Assembly (NCBI RefSeq): GCF_910589235.1 | Contig: NC_060962.1 | Span: 3,945,232 to 4,009,231 of the forward strand | From: Vespa crabro | Lineage: Eukaryota; Arthropoda; Insecta; Hymenoptera; Vespidae | Length of the DNA stretch: 64,000 nt | Direction of reading: 5' to 3' | Shown here: positions 26,206 through 38,120 of the stretch, piece after piece | Layout: each line of letters opens with the position of its first letter | Position numbering within the stretch: the stretch's first letter is position 1 | Position numbers and translations under genes: made by a program | Notes under the pieces: model-generated | The model's input: only the letters and a program-made list of their open reading frames with translations | The model's database searches: none | What the model was told of the DNA's origin: nothing

Positions 26206-29035
26206 AAAAGTTAGAATGAAATACGTACTTTCGAGAAAGTGATATGTGAATATAGAGCATACTTTCGTACTTTGTAGAAACAAATAAAACTACTCGATCG
26301 TTTGCAAACCTTAACGAGAAAACCAGTACATACATCAGCTCGTTGAAACCTCACAACGAGAAGATCGACAAAAAGCGGTTAAATGTCCAGTTTCGATTTG
26401 TCAGAGTGGAAATTCCAACAGTTAACTGTAATACATGTATGTGTGTATGTGTGTTTGTTTGTGTGTCTTCGTGTATATGTGTGTATGAGTGCGCGCTCGT
26501 TTGTTTGTGTATGTGTCTATAGACGAATTTGAACGAATAATGGAAAGTAAATGGAAAATTCCAGGTTGTCCAGCAGAGAAGGGTCCCTGGAGTAAAATTC
26601 CACGTATTTCCGTTAAAGGCAACGTTTACTAGTGTGCTTTCTTCTTTCAGGTTGCAACTTTTGAAGGAGAAATTTTTTTTATTGTACCTTCGAAACTCAA
26701 ATTCGTTATATATGCTTTCTTTATATATATATATATAGATGGATAGATAGATACATATTTGATTTCTTTCATATACAAGGTAAAATTTTACGAAGACATT
26801 TGAATGTACTCGCAATAGTTAGGACAATCTTCGTAATGCAAACATAAGAATATGAATAAACGGACTTTATTACTTTGTTGAGCTTCTTACTACTTTCGGG
26901 GTAAAGAAGCGACTTTGTCGTTAAACAAGCTTAAGTGATATATAGAGTAAGTATGTACAGTAGTACGTAAACACGGTGCTAATCAAAAGTTTAGAAATAA
27001 GCTACCTATAGTTCGCAGACTAAATATTGGAAAGTTTAATATAATAAGAAATAGGATTTATAAGATATCATACTTAAAGAATTATAAAGAAGGATAAACG
27101 ATTGAATTTTAATTATTCTTTACTCACATATATATATATATACAATGCATAAATATACTCTAATTAACGTTTATAATTCGTTCGTTTTTACATCATCCAA
27201 AGTTTATACTTTATATTATTAGATTTGTTTAGATCAACTAATTATAACAACTCAAAGAATAGTCAATCGATAAAACGAATCGTTGAATTATTGTATCGTA
27301 AAAATATGACATTTACGTAAAGCAACGTCACTATCGTGTTAGCTCGAATTTATTAATTAATCTAATTAACTTAATTAAAAGCTGAGTCGAGGTCGTTTGT
27401 ACGCTCGCAAAAAGAAAAAAAAAATATGAGGACACTTTGCACAGGAACGCGAAAGAGGACGATTTATGCTTCCGGCATTCAGTATGATTTTCAGCGATCT
27501 CTCACCAACGTTAGAATCATCTTACTTACTAATTACGAATAACGAAGAGACTGTCGGATGGAATAAGATAATTAATTCGAAGAGAAAAAATCAAAGCTGT
27601 GACGAGGAATTGACTGATAATAATTCTCAATATGCGAAAAGAATGCATATTTTTCAATAAATTTTCATTGTCCAGGGAATATAAAATATTGGAAATTTTT
27701 AAATACCATTATCGAATCCAAACACTAGATTAATCACCTGTATAATATTTACTTAAAAAAATTCATGATCCATCTACATAACAATTTGAACAAATTTTTC
27801 AGATAGATACTATTTATTTTATCTTTTTTTTTTTCCTCTTTATCGTATGTTGTTATATTTCATATCGTCTAATAAAATAAACAAACGTTATCGAGATTTT
27901 CATTGAAATATATATTTCGAAGATCGCCAAATTTTCTAACAGGCAGGAAAATTGAATGGGATTATAGTTATTCGCGGATAATTCGTGTCATCGCATATGT
28001 AAATATGCGAGATCACCGAATACGTTTTCAGTAATTTTACTTTGTTAGTAATTACCATCTTCGTAATAGTAAATATCTTTGGTCCATACGTATTCAACGG
28101 TTAAAAGTCAACATTGACTAGAATAGCTTTTCCCTAGTGCAACGATATTTCGCTTGCGGTAGACTAGAGACTCTATGTGTACTTCAGATCGTAATAATAG
28201 TCTGCGTTAACAGGAGTACGGGAGATGTCTCGAGAGCCTGTGCTCGAGTTTGATATATCGAATGATTAAAAATGCCCGGGATATGGAAGTATGCCAATGT
28301 AGATGCATTGATATTATATCTATATTGAAAGATTGTGGTAGATTTATATATCTGCATATATTCTATTATATTTCATTATTTTATTAAAAATATTTAAATT
28401 TTTATATTAAATAAATATTCATTAAATAAAGACAAAATAATAAATTATAACAATTTTTCTTTCACGCAAAACAATAGAATAGAAATAATGCAATGACCTA
28501 ATATTACGACATAAAAGAATTACTTTTCATAAATATCAGTTTCAAAATTCATCGAGAATATATCTATATTTCGGAAATGTGATGATAAAACATTAAGTAA
28601 ATCGATCTTATTATAATGATAATATATAAGCACATAGGCAAAAGGAGAGCATTTTTCCCTTTAAAATGATCTATGTATCATGTCTCTACGATTTTCCATT
28701 ACGAAGATATCGCCTTTCAAAATATTACTATTCGTCATTCATTCATAAGAAACCAGTGTATACTAGCTAAGCGTAGTAGTAGTAAAAAAAGACGGTTTAC
28801 GTTGGCCAGCTGACAAGTCTCGAGTAAATTCCAGAAATTTATGTAGGTCACTGTGTCAATGCCTTCATCAAAGAAATTATATAGGTCAGTTTTTCTTTAT
28901 GTAAATACTGTTTTATTAATATATGAATATCTCCGAAACTAAAAATCATAGAAAGTTTAAACAAAGACCGTTTTAAAGAGTAGATTTTTTTCTATCTTTC
29001 TGTATAACAATAATAATTGTTTAACAATTTGTTTA

Positions 29036-29400
29036 TAAACAATTTGTTATAAACAATTTCAATAATCAATTTTTTTATTAATCAATATTATATAATAAAT
29101 ATTATATGATCAATATTATATAACAGAATTTATTATAAACAATTTGTTATAAACAATTCAATTATCGATTTTCTATTAATTGTTATTACGTAATACATAT
29201 GTAGATATGCACAAATCTATCTATAAATTGAATAAATTGTTATAAACAATTCGTTAAAAATTTTCAAAAAATAACTTTTTATAAAACGTATTTATAATAT
29301 GTATATATATAATAATTTGTTATAAACTATTTGTTATAAATAATTGTTATAAATAATTAATAATTATTCTTGCAAACAATAAATAATTGTTATTATATCT
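29036..29400. repeat. Degenerate tandem repeat built on a TTGTTATAAACAAT core
   Basis: The near-palindromic core AATTTGTTATAAACAATT recurs at about 29041, 29141, 29236 and 29316, with divergent AT-rich sequence between copies. The first two copies also share the following 40-50 bp (AAT.AATC.ATTTT...TATTAAT), giving a period of about 80-100 bp. TTGTT(T)ATAACAA is almost self-complementary, so each core can form a small hairpin. Confidence 0.6.
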
Positions 29401-29463
29401 GATAGTAGAAAAAAAATGATCGCGCGTGAACTATAACATGAAATAATATAAAAATATCAAATT

Positions 29464-29469
<6 letters not shown>

Positions 29470-29499
<30 letters not shown>
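29470..29499. repeat. Poly-A tract, 30 nt
   Basis: Uninterrupted A run. No retroelement sequence or target duplication is evident around it. Confidence 0.95.
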
Positions 29500-29503
<4 letters not shown>

Positions 29504-29793
29504 TTCCGTTTATTTGAATTTTTTTCTAACAAAGTATTATCATGTCCTCGTTTTATTTTTCCTTATTAAATAATAATAATTATTTTCTTTTAAATCTACG
29601 CTTCCTGAGTGTTAAGCCAAGCATTATCCTAATTAAGTGTACATATACATGCGTAACTTCAATATTCATTCAAAGTTAGACGTGTCAATTAAATCTTTAC
29701 GTTACTTAAAAACTAATTTAAGAAATATTTATTCTTAGCTCATTATTACATATCTGAAAAATAGAAATATCTTACCTAGGTATACAAGATGTA

Positions 29794-29794
29794 A

Positions 29795-29825
<31 letters not shown>

Positions 29826-29829
29826 TAAT

Positions 29830-29890
<61 letters not shown>

Positions 29891-29891
29891 T
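29794..29891. repeat. (AAT)n microsatellite
   Basis: Two blocks of AAT/ATA repeats interrupted once by GTAATT. Confidence 0.95.
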
Positions 29892-30333
29892 ATCATACAA
29901 GAATGAAATTACGCGAATGCATGCGAAGTAATTTGCAGCTACGTTTTAATTTGGCACGGTTCGGATGGTACGTTACGTCGACGAGAAGAAGATGCAGAAG
30001 AAGAGTTGTGAGAGTTGGCGCAGCATCGCGCCTCTGTCTTTCTTGTTTTCAGAGTTCACACTTTTCCATGACGGCGCTGTTTAATTGCGTTTACAAGAGC
30101 CCGAGCTCACACTAATATACATATTACTGGGCTGATTAAAGGCAGTCCGCCGGAACCGTGTATGTCGCTTTGCGAATTCCATGAGTACAGACAAATATGG
30201 AGAAGGTACCTCCCGATGCTCGAAAGCAATTTCCACGGTTAGATTAATTATTTCGTGAAATTCAAACGGCATCCCGCGAGATACGAATGAAAAATGAACC
30301 AAAGATGAGGAGAAATAGACACAAAAAGAGAGA

Positions 30334-30334
<1 letters not shown>

Positions 30335-30377
<43 letters not shown>
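30335..30377. repeat. (GA)n microsatellite
   Basis: Pure GA run inside a longer purine tract. Confidence 0.95.
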
Positions 30378-30380
<3 letters not shown>

Positions 30381-32901
30381 AGAGAGGCAGAGATTAAGTT
30401 TGTAAAAACAAAATATATCAAACTTTTATATTTAATATTTATCATAAATTTTAATAATATGAATTTGTTTGTTAATAGAGAATATTAATTTATTTCTTTT
30501 TTAACAACTTTTCAGAAGTACATAAAATATTTTATATAGAAAATAATAATTTCATTATTTATGAATTCAATGATAATTTTATTAATCAAGATCTATATAC
30601 ATATTATTGCTATATAAATATTAAGATATATATCTACTAATGTATTTCAGAACAAATAGAAGAAAATTAAGAAAAGAATTTATATCTATCGTATATAGAT
30701 GTAATAGGATAAATTATAATGTTTTAAGAAAATGTACGATGAAATTGAAAGTATAGATTTTTATTTAAAATGAAAAAGAAAAATCTCGAGATCGGTTAAT
30801 TTTGATTGATTAAATCTAATGTTAAATCTCAAAAGCTAATATTTCTAATCTAATTTAAAAGTATTCGATTTGAAATGATATGACTTCGGGAATAAACATT
30901 AAACAAATCGTAAGAGTAAATCTTTAAAGATTTGATAAAATGGAGGAACAAAGTATAATGGGGAGGGTCATGGTTGATTAAAAGCGTTAAGTTGAAGTAT
31001 TTCATCGTCACGTTGACTCATTATAATCGCTGGCCAAATCACTCACCATATCTTTGGTTAATCGTTCCGCTGATATTCATTATCGATCAGGATTATTATA
31101 TTGACGCTTGTGCTTACGAGTTACACGGATTTCGAAGCTCCCCGAGGTACTTAGGAGTTTACGCTCCGTTCATTTATTGAGTTACATACTAATCGAGTTT
31201 CAAGCAAGTTATGGTTTATAGCAAGAGTTGCGTGCACGTACAAATCCTTCACCATTTTATAGCTTACTAAAACGAATGAATTTCAGTCAACACTTTATTG
31301 TTTCACTATTTATTATCACGATTTCCATTAGTGCAGATTTATTCCCGTGTTAAGAAAGAATTTCTTAAAGCTGATATAAATTATTCGAACATCATTCGTA
31401 TTAATCTACTATCTCTAAATTAGAACGTTTATTTCTTTTACTAAATCACAAATTCATTCAAAAGTATATATGCATATGAATAATTTATTGTATATAAAAA
31501 GTAAACTTATAGATACGATTAAATTTAATAAATAAAGGAATGAAATGGTGTTATAGTATTATATCGAAGAAAGAATAGAAAGAAAAAAAAAAAAAGATAC
31601 GAAAAATCGGGAACGTACTAAAAAAAATGGGATCATTAAAATTAAAAAAAAAAAAACAAAAAAAACAGTTGGTTATTCTGAAAATGTGAAATTCGTCAAA
31701 AAGATATTCAACTGACTTGCATGATGCACACAATCGAAGCTCGATGATGGTCGTAGTTTTGAAAGAACGGCTGACACGGATTTTTCTCAGCAGTGCTAGT
31801 CCGATGATAAATCGCGTCGCTTATCGTCCCTGACATCGTCTCGGTCGTGCGTTTAAAAGCTTAAAGAGCACTGATCGTAAAGTGTTTTTCGCGGATCGTT
31901 CGCGCACAGAGAAATCGATTGTGCGCTTTTCCATAATGGTTCGTCGGTGAAAAAGATTGAAAAAAGAGGATGAGAGGGGTTGATGACGATAGAAAGAAAC
32001 TAGGTGTTCCTCGGTAAACGGAGTTATCTCGGGTCATGTGTTAAACGTCAAAATAATTTCTCTCGTTTCAACGTTATCGAAAGATGTATCATCGCAGTGA
32101 CGTTGTAAATGTTGTCATTTAAGCTTCAATAAATCTCGATGAAGTCTCCATACACAAATATATACTATCTATATTTCTATCAATTCACGTAGAACATAAT
32201 TAACGAAAAATAATCCTAAAGAATTGATTATTTATAATAACAAAACGAAAAGAAGGAGAAAAATAATTTGAATATTCTTAGAAAACATTCTACAAAATAA
32301 AGAAAAAATATAACAATTAAACAAATAAAAATATAAACGACGATGAATATATAATAAAAAGTACAAGTAAAAATATTGTTTTTTTGATATTTGCACAATC
32401 GAGAAGAAGAAAGAAAATGGATCATTTCGCGGAAAAATAACAAAAAAAAAAAAAAGAAAAAGAAAAAGAAAAAAAAAATAAAAATGAAATGAAGAAAGAA
32501 CAGAAAAAAATTGAATAAGTAGAAAAGAGAGAACTATCAATCACTTTCAGGTCATGTAATTCGAGCAAAAGTTTTATTCGAATCACCACTAATCAAATTT
32601 CCACGAGACTATCGCGTTATTTATTTCGAGGTTGAGTCTTACCAAGCATAACCACAGTAATTTAATTGGAAAAGTTCCGGCACGAATCGTCTTATTCCAT
32701 CGTCAAACCAATGTATCGACTGACTCAATGATTATGACGGCTAAAGCTTCACGAATCTCAGTACCCCTTTGGCTAGTAATTACATTCGAATGGAGCTAAT
32801 TACGTTTGCCGTCTATTCGCAATGATAATCTCTTCGTTTGTGTTATCTCTCGATCAATTTCGAATGAGTTTTCACGAGTGTTACGCGTGTTTTCAAGTAA
32901 T

Positions 32902-32925
32902 CCTCTCTCTCTCTTACTCTCTCTT

Positions 32926-32981
<56 letters not shown>
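32902..32981. repeat. (CT)n microsatellite
   Basis: CT tract of about 80 bp, pure in its second half. Confidence 0.95.
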
Positions 32982-32986
<5 letters not shown>

Positions 32987-34280
32987 CTATCTATTTCGGA
33001 GAGAGTAGGTCGTACTAATAAGAGTTTAATGAGGGCGAATAAACCACGTAATTGTCCTTCCTACGCTCCCTTAATGATCTTCCTTCGTTCTTGTTCATGA
33101 AATGAAGTTTCTTTACGAACTTACATACGTAGGTACTACGTTATTTTGCTGTTATGAAAAGAGCTCCTTTGATTTGACGTAAAATCTTACGCTGACTAAT
33201 TAATTTCAAGGTTATCGTATTTACCTTGAAATTTTCTTACGTCAGTACTTTAAGTTGATATATTTTTAACGATGTCGAATACTCTACAACGACCATGTTA
33301 ACTCATTACTTACTCGTGTATTTTTGTAATTAGTATTATTCTTTTACACAAAAAAAAATCTTTGATCATTAATTCATATTCAATGATTGATTTTCTTTTA
33401 TAAATATAAATTGTTTTTACTATTAATATAGTATAATTATGTTAGAGTAGTAATTATAAGTTTTACATTATGTAATTTCTTTTTTTTTTACTACAAATAC
33501 GAACAAAAATAATGAGTTTAGATAAATTAAGATTTAATTAACACTCTTGAAAGAATGAAGGATATAATAGATCAATGTATTGTTTTTAATCTAGCGTTAT
33601 TGTAAATTTTTTTAGGTATATGAGAATAAACGTGTAATGTTAAAAATAATCCCAACCTTGGTATATCCCTATCTCTTTAAAGATATTCAATCTAGCTAAC
33701 AAGTTGTAAGTAACAACTTTGTAACTAATTAAAACTATCTTCGAGAGAATTTCTTAACATCGAAGAATTCGAGGTCGCTTTTATTTATAAAAAAAAAAAA
33801 ATTTCAACTATTTATGTTAAATTTTAATTATGTTAACACAAACGAGTCTAACGTTAACATGTAACACGCAACGAGTACTATATTAAAATCAAGAAATAAT
33901 TTTATCAATCGTGGGCTATACAATGAATGCTTTTGTTCCCATTCCAAATTCTTTTCACATTCATAGATTCTGCTTATTTTCATAATTTCTTATCTCGTTC
34001 TCACAGTCATCTTCGAAGAGGCTATATAACGTCGATTTATATGCAAATTCTACACGTAGATAACTGTAAGATCTCCGAGCTTAACGGTAGGTTTGTAGAT
34101 AAAAATTTCCTCAAAGAGCTAGAACTTGAATTGATCCTAATTAAGAGAGTATAAGTGTTTCATCTAAATTTGAATAATGAAAAAATAGTATAAATAATCT
34201 AATAACATGATACTCTTATTATCTTAATAACTTCTTAATAACGAACTAACAATATCAAAGTTACTAAAAAAAGATTTTCA

Positions 34281-34284
<4 letters not shown>

Positions 34285-34335
<51 letters not shown>
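34285..34335. repeat. (AT)n microsatellite
   Basis: Pure AT run. Confidence 0.95.
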
Positions 34336-34338
<3 letters not shown>

Positions 34339-34795
34339 TTCTATGTGTTTCAGTTAAGATTAGAATTCGTATTTGTTAGAATCACGTAGCGCTACGCATG
34401 TAGTTTATTAATCGTCCTTATTTGTATGGTTTGTTCTCTTCTAACAAGTTTATATCTTTTATAATATATATATTATTCCCGAGTTTATAATATATATTTT
34501 TTTTATATCATGAGTCATTTGGATTGAAAACATAAAATACATTGTAAATGTATACACTTCTCTTTTTTCTCTTTTCTTTTTTTTTTTTTACTTTTATCAA
34601 ACTCAACATTCATTGAAAATGCAGTATAATGAAATAACAATATCTTGTAATATATTATTTCACATAATTATAAAACCAAATGCATATCGACCGAAGAAAA
34701 ATCTAACGAAATGTAAAAGATATTTTTGTAATTTTATATAATTAATTATGACATTGGAATTGTATTTTTAATATAATATTTCTGTTCTGTTTCAG

Positions 34796-35173
34796 GTTAG
34801 AAAGGATTTCATGAGTGAGATTTATTCAAGATCGATCGATCGGTTAAACGATGAAACAAGAAAGACGAGTAAGTTAACAAAGAACATCATGATAAACTTT
34901 GACAAACGTGAAAAATTTTAATTCGTGAATAGACTCATCCAGTGATTCATGCTATGAGTCAAAAGGAAACTCGCGTAGGCGTGAGACTGAAAAAATCATT
35001 AACAACGTCCTATCGATCAGCGATTAACGGTGGAAGTCGTTCGGTTCGAAAGAAAAGTACAAGAACGAAGATGCTATCGGTAAAAATCTTACCGTTACGA
35101 GAGTCCACCGGCTGGTAAATCTTCGATAGAAGTAGCTGAAGCAGTTAATTGAACTCGATGATCGGCTCGAATG
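34796..35173 (+). other. Candidate non-coding 5' exon of neuroligin
   Basis: A textbook acceptor (TTCTGTTCTGTTTCAG, ending 34795) is followed by sequence that is visibly GC-richer than its flanks. Two consensus donors close it: GACGA|GTAAGT after 34868 (73-nt exon) and CGAATG|GTAAGT after 35173 (378-nt exon). All frames contain stops, so it would be 5'UTR. It lies 2.5 kb upstream of the next acceptor (37721) on the same strand, which needs an upstream exon. No transcript evidence is available; the assignment is inferred from splice sites and composition. Confidence 0.4.
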
Positions 35174-37721
35174 GTAAGTTTCGGAATAACAAAGTTTAAC
35201 TTAAGTAATATCTTTTCCTTATCCAACAGATGGTGAACTAAACTTTGAAAGACTATGAAAACGATTATAAAGATTATTGAAATATCGAATTATCGGAAGA
35301 AATTCATCTAGAGACTTTTCTTTCCAACTGTTGTAGTAATGAAAAAGTTAAATTATTCCGAATAAATGATATCAATTTTAACATTATAATCAATAACTTA
35401 TTGAATAATTTCAATGTACATTTGAACGTAACTTTCAAAGATAGTTACGATATAAGAAAAAATTACAAAATCTTATTTTAATTTCAATGGTAATTTAATT
35501 GAATCAGAACGGTCGAACCTAACAGATCATGTGGATGGATATCAAATTAAAAAAAAAAAAAAGAAAAAAAAACAAATAATCATAATAATAATAAAAAGAA
35601 TAAAACTCATCGTTTGTTATTAAAAAATGTATTTAATTAACTAAAATCTCGTTTCAAACGAATAAACATTTATTATTTGATTTTGCAATTCGTCACGTAA
35701 TGTAATAACATCGAATCCGTTACGATCGATCGGAAACAACAAAAGATGAAAGAAATATCAAATCAAAAATATGGAAAAGAAATCGAGCTCCGTCGATAAG
35801 GAAAAGAAATTATCAAGAAAAGTAATACGTGCGAAATAGCTGATCCACGTTCTCTCTTCCGAGAACTCCTAAGATCCTTCGTAGCATTCCTTCTTCTCGC
35901 AAATGACGACGAGAAAGACGTGATCCTGTTACGCGACGCTGAATTTTCAGCTTCCTTTCCGAGCCGATAAGTACTGATTTCCATAATGGTTCCACGTACG
36001 AGTGCACTCAGTTACATTCTCCTTTCTATCTTCCTCCCTTTCATTGCTCGACACTCCTTCCTTCCCACTTCCCCTATCTCCATCGATCACTTTACCCCAC
36101 GTTTTATCACCTACTCTAATGAGTAACCTATTATGTTATCTCGATTAATTAGCTCGAATGTGTGATTATTGTAAGGTTATAGATCATTGAACATCTAAAA
36201 ATATATTATCGTAAAACAATTATTAATTATTAGATCCTATATAGATTATATATAATAGTTTGTATTATATGTAAAAGAAAAAGAAAATAAATACAAAATA
36301 AAAATAATCATTAGAATTATATTTAACAAAAGTATGTTGAATTAAAATTATTAATAAATTATTTTCTTTTAAGAAAAATTAAATAATTATTGTTCGAATA
36401 TTAAAATATTTATAATATAAGGATAATGATAGAATTCCAAATATATTTATGTGTATTACGTGTCTATAAGATTTGAGTGTATTCATATATAAACGTCTTA
36501 CCTCATAAATATCTATCTACCAATTGCCTGTTGACTTACCTACTGTAATATAAATCGATACAAGAGATGTATTTTGTCAGAGACTGATTAATTTTCACCG
36601 ATAACTACGAGAACCAATCTATAGCTATATGAAAACGTCTAGTAGTACGATATAAGACAGGTACCTAGCTTGGTGAGTAATGAACGCGTTAATTCGTTGC
36701 CCCCGGCCAAGATTCCACGCTTCTCAGAATTTACGAGGAAAGATACGACAAAATGTACAATTTAATAGTACTCTTAAAAAAAAAAATATCTTTTTCCTCC
36801 TTCTTCTTTTTTTTTTCGGTATCCATTTAACGTCATTCGAGATCTAACTTGAACACATTATTTTCTCGTTATAAAAACTTTACTTTCTCGGTTTGTTGTC
36901 GTATAATGTTTTTTGTATATTATTTTATCAATCGATATATTCTCTCCAACTTGTTAATAATCATTCTCTTCGACGATTTAATTAATGTTTCTAAAATATT
37001 CATCGTACGTTGTTCTAAGTACCTAAAGTTTAGTGATTTTCATAGAGAGAAGACTCTTCAAAGCTTTTATCATGGCATCTAAGTACTATCTCTCTCAGGG
37101 ACTCATAAACCACGCATACTGTGGTATTATCGTCTAATCATATTGAGAAGGATAACTCCTCGAGAAAATGAGGAAAGAGAAGAGAAGAATGGTTAGAGAG
37201 AAGCAATAAATTCGAGACACGTAGAATAGGCAAGGATAGGGTGGAGGTGCAAAAAAGGAAAGAGGGGAAAAATAAAATAGTTGAAATATTTGTGAGATAT
37301 TTTTAATAGAATCTTGATAACTTCGTGAAGATATAATTTACTTGATAAGTAAAGAAAATGAGAAGACTGTGACGTTGAAATAAATTAAATAAGAAATTAG
37401 AATTTTTGAATAAATTCAATCATTTTTGTAAGATATTTGAATACAATTTTCTTCAAAATAGAAATTTAATTAATCGTATAAAAATAATATGTAGGAAAAG
37501 TTGAATTAAAAAGAAAAGAAAAAGAAAAATAATTTCAATAGTTCATCTATAATAAATTACATTTTTTCTTTTATCAAATATATAAAAGTAGATTCGTTGT
37601 ATAGTAAGATCTAACGTATTACCTGGGTATATAAAAATAATAAAAATACAGAATGGAGTCATTTATAAAAAGGAAAAAGCGATTATACTGACGTCGTATA
37701 ATAATTCCTTTTTTTTTTCAG
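35174..37721 (+). other. Probable neuroligin 5'UTR intron
   Basis: Runs from the GTAAGT donor after 35173 to the polypyrimidine acceptor at 37721. It is mostly AT-rich with no recognised ORF; a GC-richer block at 35820-36120 is the only compositional feature. It is an intron only if the candidate upstream exon is real. Confidence 0.4.
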
Positions 37722-37735
37722 AGGTGGCAAGGGCA

Positions 37736-37765
37736 ATGGGTCCTTGCATCGCTTTTGGCAGGTAA
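37736..37765 (+). promoter_or_regulatory. Upstream ORF 1 in the neuroligin leader
   Basis: Ten codons from ATG to TAA, encoding MGPCIAFGR. The start has A at -3 (AGGGCAATGGG context: C at -2, G at +4 side), so it could be scanned. Its TAA overlaps the potential internal donor CAG|GTAATC. Such uORFs usually lower translation of the main ORF; that effect is inferred here. Confidence 0.45.
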
Positions 37766-37789
37766 TCGTCGTTGTGCCACGGTGGCTAA

Positions 37790-37819
37790 ATGAAGAGGGA
37801 TCGTTTGGTGGGCCGGTGA
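37790..37819 (+). promoter_or_regulatory. Upstream ORF 2 in the neuroligin leader
   Basis: Ten codons from ATG to TGA, encoding MKRDRLVGR, in the context TAAATGA. It lies 45 nt upstream of the main ATG and does not overlap it, so reinitiation would be possible. Function is inferred from position only. Confidence 0.45.
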
Positions 37820-37863
37820 TCGATAGCGGATACCGCTTGTCGCCGTGCGAGATTTGATTCGCG

Positions 37864-38120
37864 ATGGAACTCCTTCCGCTGTTATTACTTTGCCTCCTGA
37901 TCGCTCAGCCAACAGCCTATTCCCTTTCGATCAAGAGTAAGCTCAATCCGCGGATCGTGCAAACTCGCTACGGCGAGGTTCAGGGCTTGATCAGGTCCTT
38001 CGAGAACGCAAAGTTCCTCAAGCCGATCGACGTCTATCTTGGAATACCCTACGCTACACCACCCGTTGGGAGCAACAGATTCTCTCCAACAAGGGCACCC
38101 AGCCCTTGGGAAGGTGTCAG
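37864..38120 (+). CDS. Nlg: Neuroligin, first coding exon (residues 1-86)
   Basis: Neuroligins are postsynaptic adhesion proteins of the cholinesterase-like alpha/beta-hydrolase family that bind presynaptic neurexins. This exon encodes a hydrophobic signal peptide (residues 1 to about 19, with a leucine run at 4-12), then RIVQTRYGEVQG (30-41) and the family block YLGIPYATPPVG...RF...PW (58-82). The ATG at 37864 is chosen because an in-frame TGA lies at 37855-37857, it has G at -3 and +4, and it starts the signal peptide. The exon ends at 38120 with CAG before GTTTGT; its length (257 nt) leaves phase 2, which joins the exon at 39669 as an arginine codon (AG+A). This is one of several insect neuroligin paralogues; which one is not resolved. 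Only the N-terminus is in the window, so the rest of the esterase-like domain, the membrane segment and the tail are missing. Family assignment rests on recognised motifs. Confidence 0.93.

Larger units (their letters stand above)
13928..29035. other. No gene recognised; AT-rich repeats with GC-richer islands
   Basis: Microsatellites include CT at 17985-18060, AT at 21715-21753, CT at 22296-22339, a purine tract at 23556-23725, CT at 24908-24948 and GA at 26122-26205. GC-richer islands lie at 14050-14745, 15160-15480, 16903-17283, 18780-19100, 19640-20060, 22080-22720, 23740-24000, 24590-25100, 25840-26080 and 28090-28300. They have stops in every frame or only unrecognised short ORFs, and could be conserved regulatory DNA. 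The longest open frame (17381-17938, minus strand) runs through a GA tract and is not credible. Confidence 0.5.
29401..34795. other. No gene recognised; AT-rich repeats with GC-richer islands
   Basis: Contains a 30-nt poly-A at 29470-29499, (AAT)n at 29794-29891, GA at 30335-30377, a purine tract at 32439-32500, CT at 32902-32981 and AT at 34285-34335. GC-richer patches at 29895-30300 and 31735-32060 could hold promoter or non-coding exon sequence upstream of neuroligin, but no TATA/Inr arrangement or splice donor is decisive. Confidence 0.5.
37722..37863 (+). other. Nlg: Neuroligin 5'UTR portion of the first coding exon
   Basis: A long pyrimidine tract ending in TTTTCAG (to 37721) is a good 3' splice site. 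From there the sequence becomes markedly GC-richer up to the ATG at 37864. No frame is open from the acceptor into the ATG (TGA at 37855-37857), so the segment is untranslated leader. It contains two short upstream ORFs and a potential internal donor, CAG|GTAATC at 37760/37761. The acceptor implies at least one more upstream non-coding exon. Confidence 0.75.

Noticed and set aside
26351..26815. 154-codon minus-strand open frame
   Set aside because: Much of it is (THTHI)- and (YIYI)-type translation of GT and AT repeats.
29470..29499. Poly-A tail of a retrotransposed copy
   Set aside because: No upstream retroelement or gene-like sequence and no target duplication; poly-A runs are common here.
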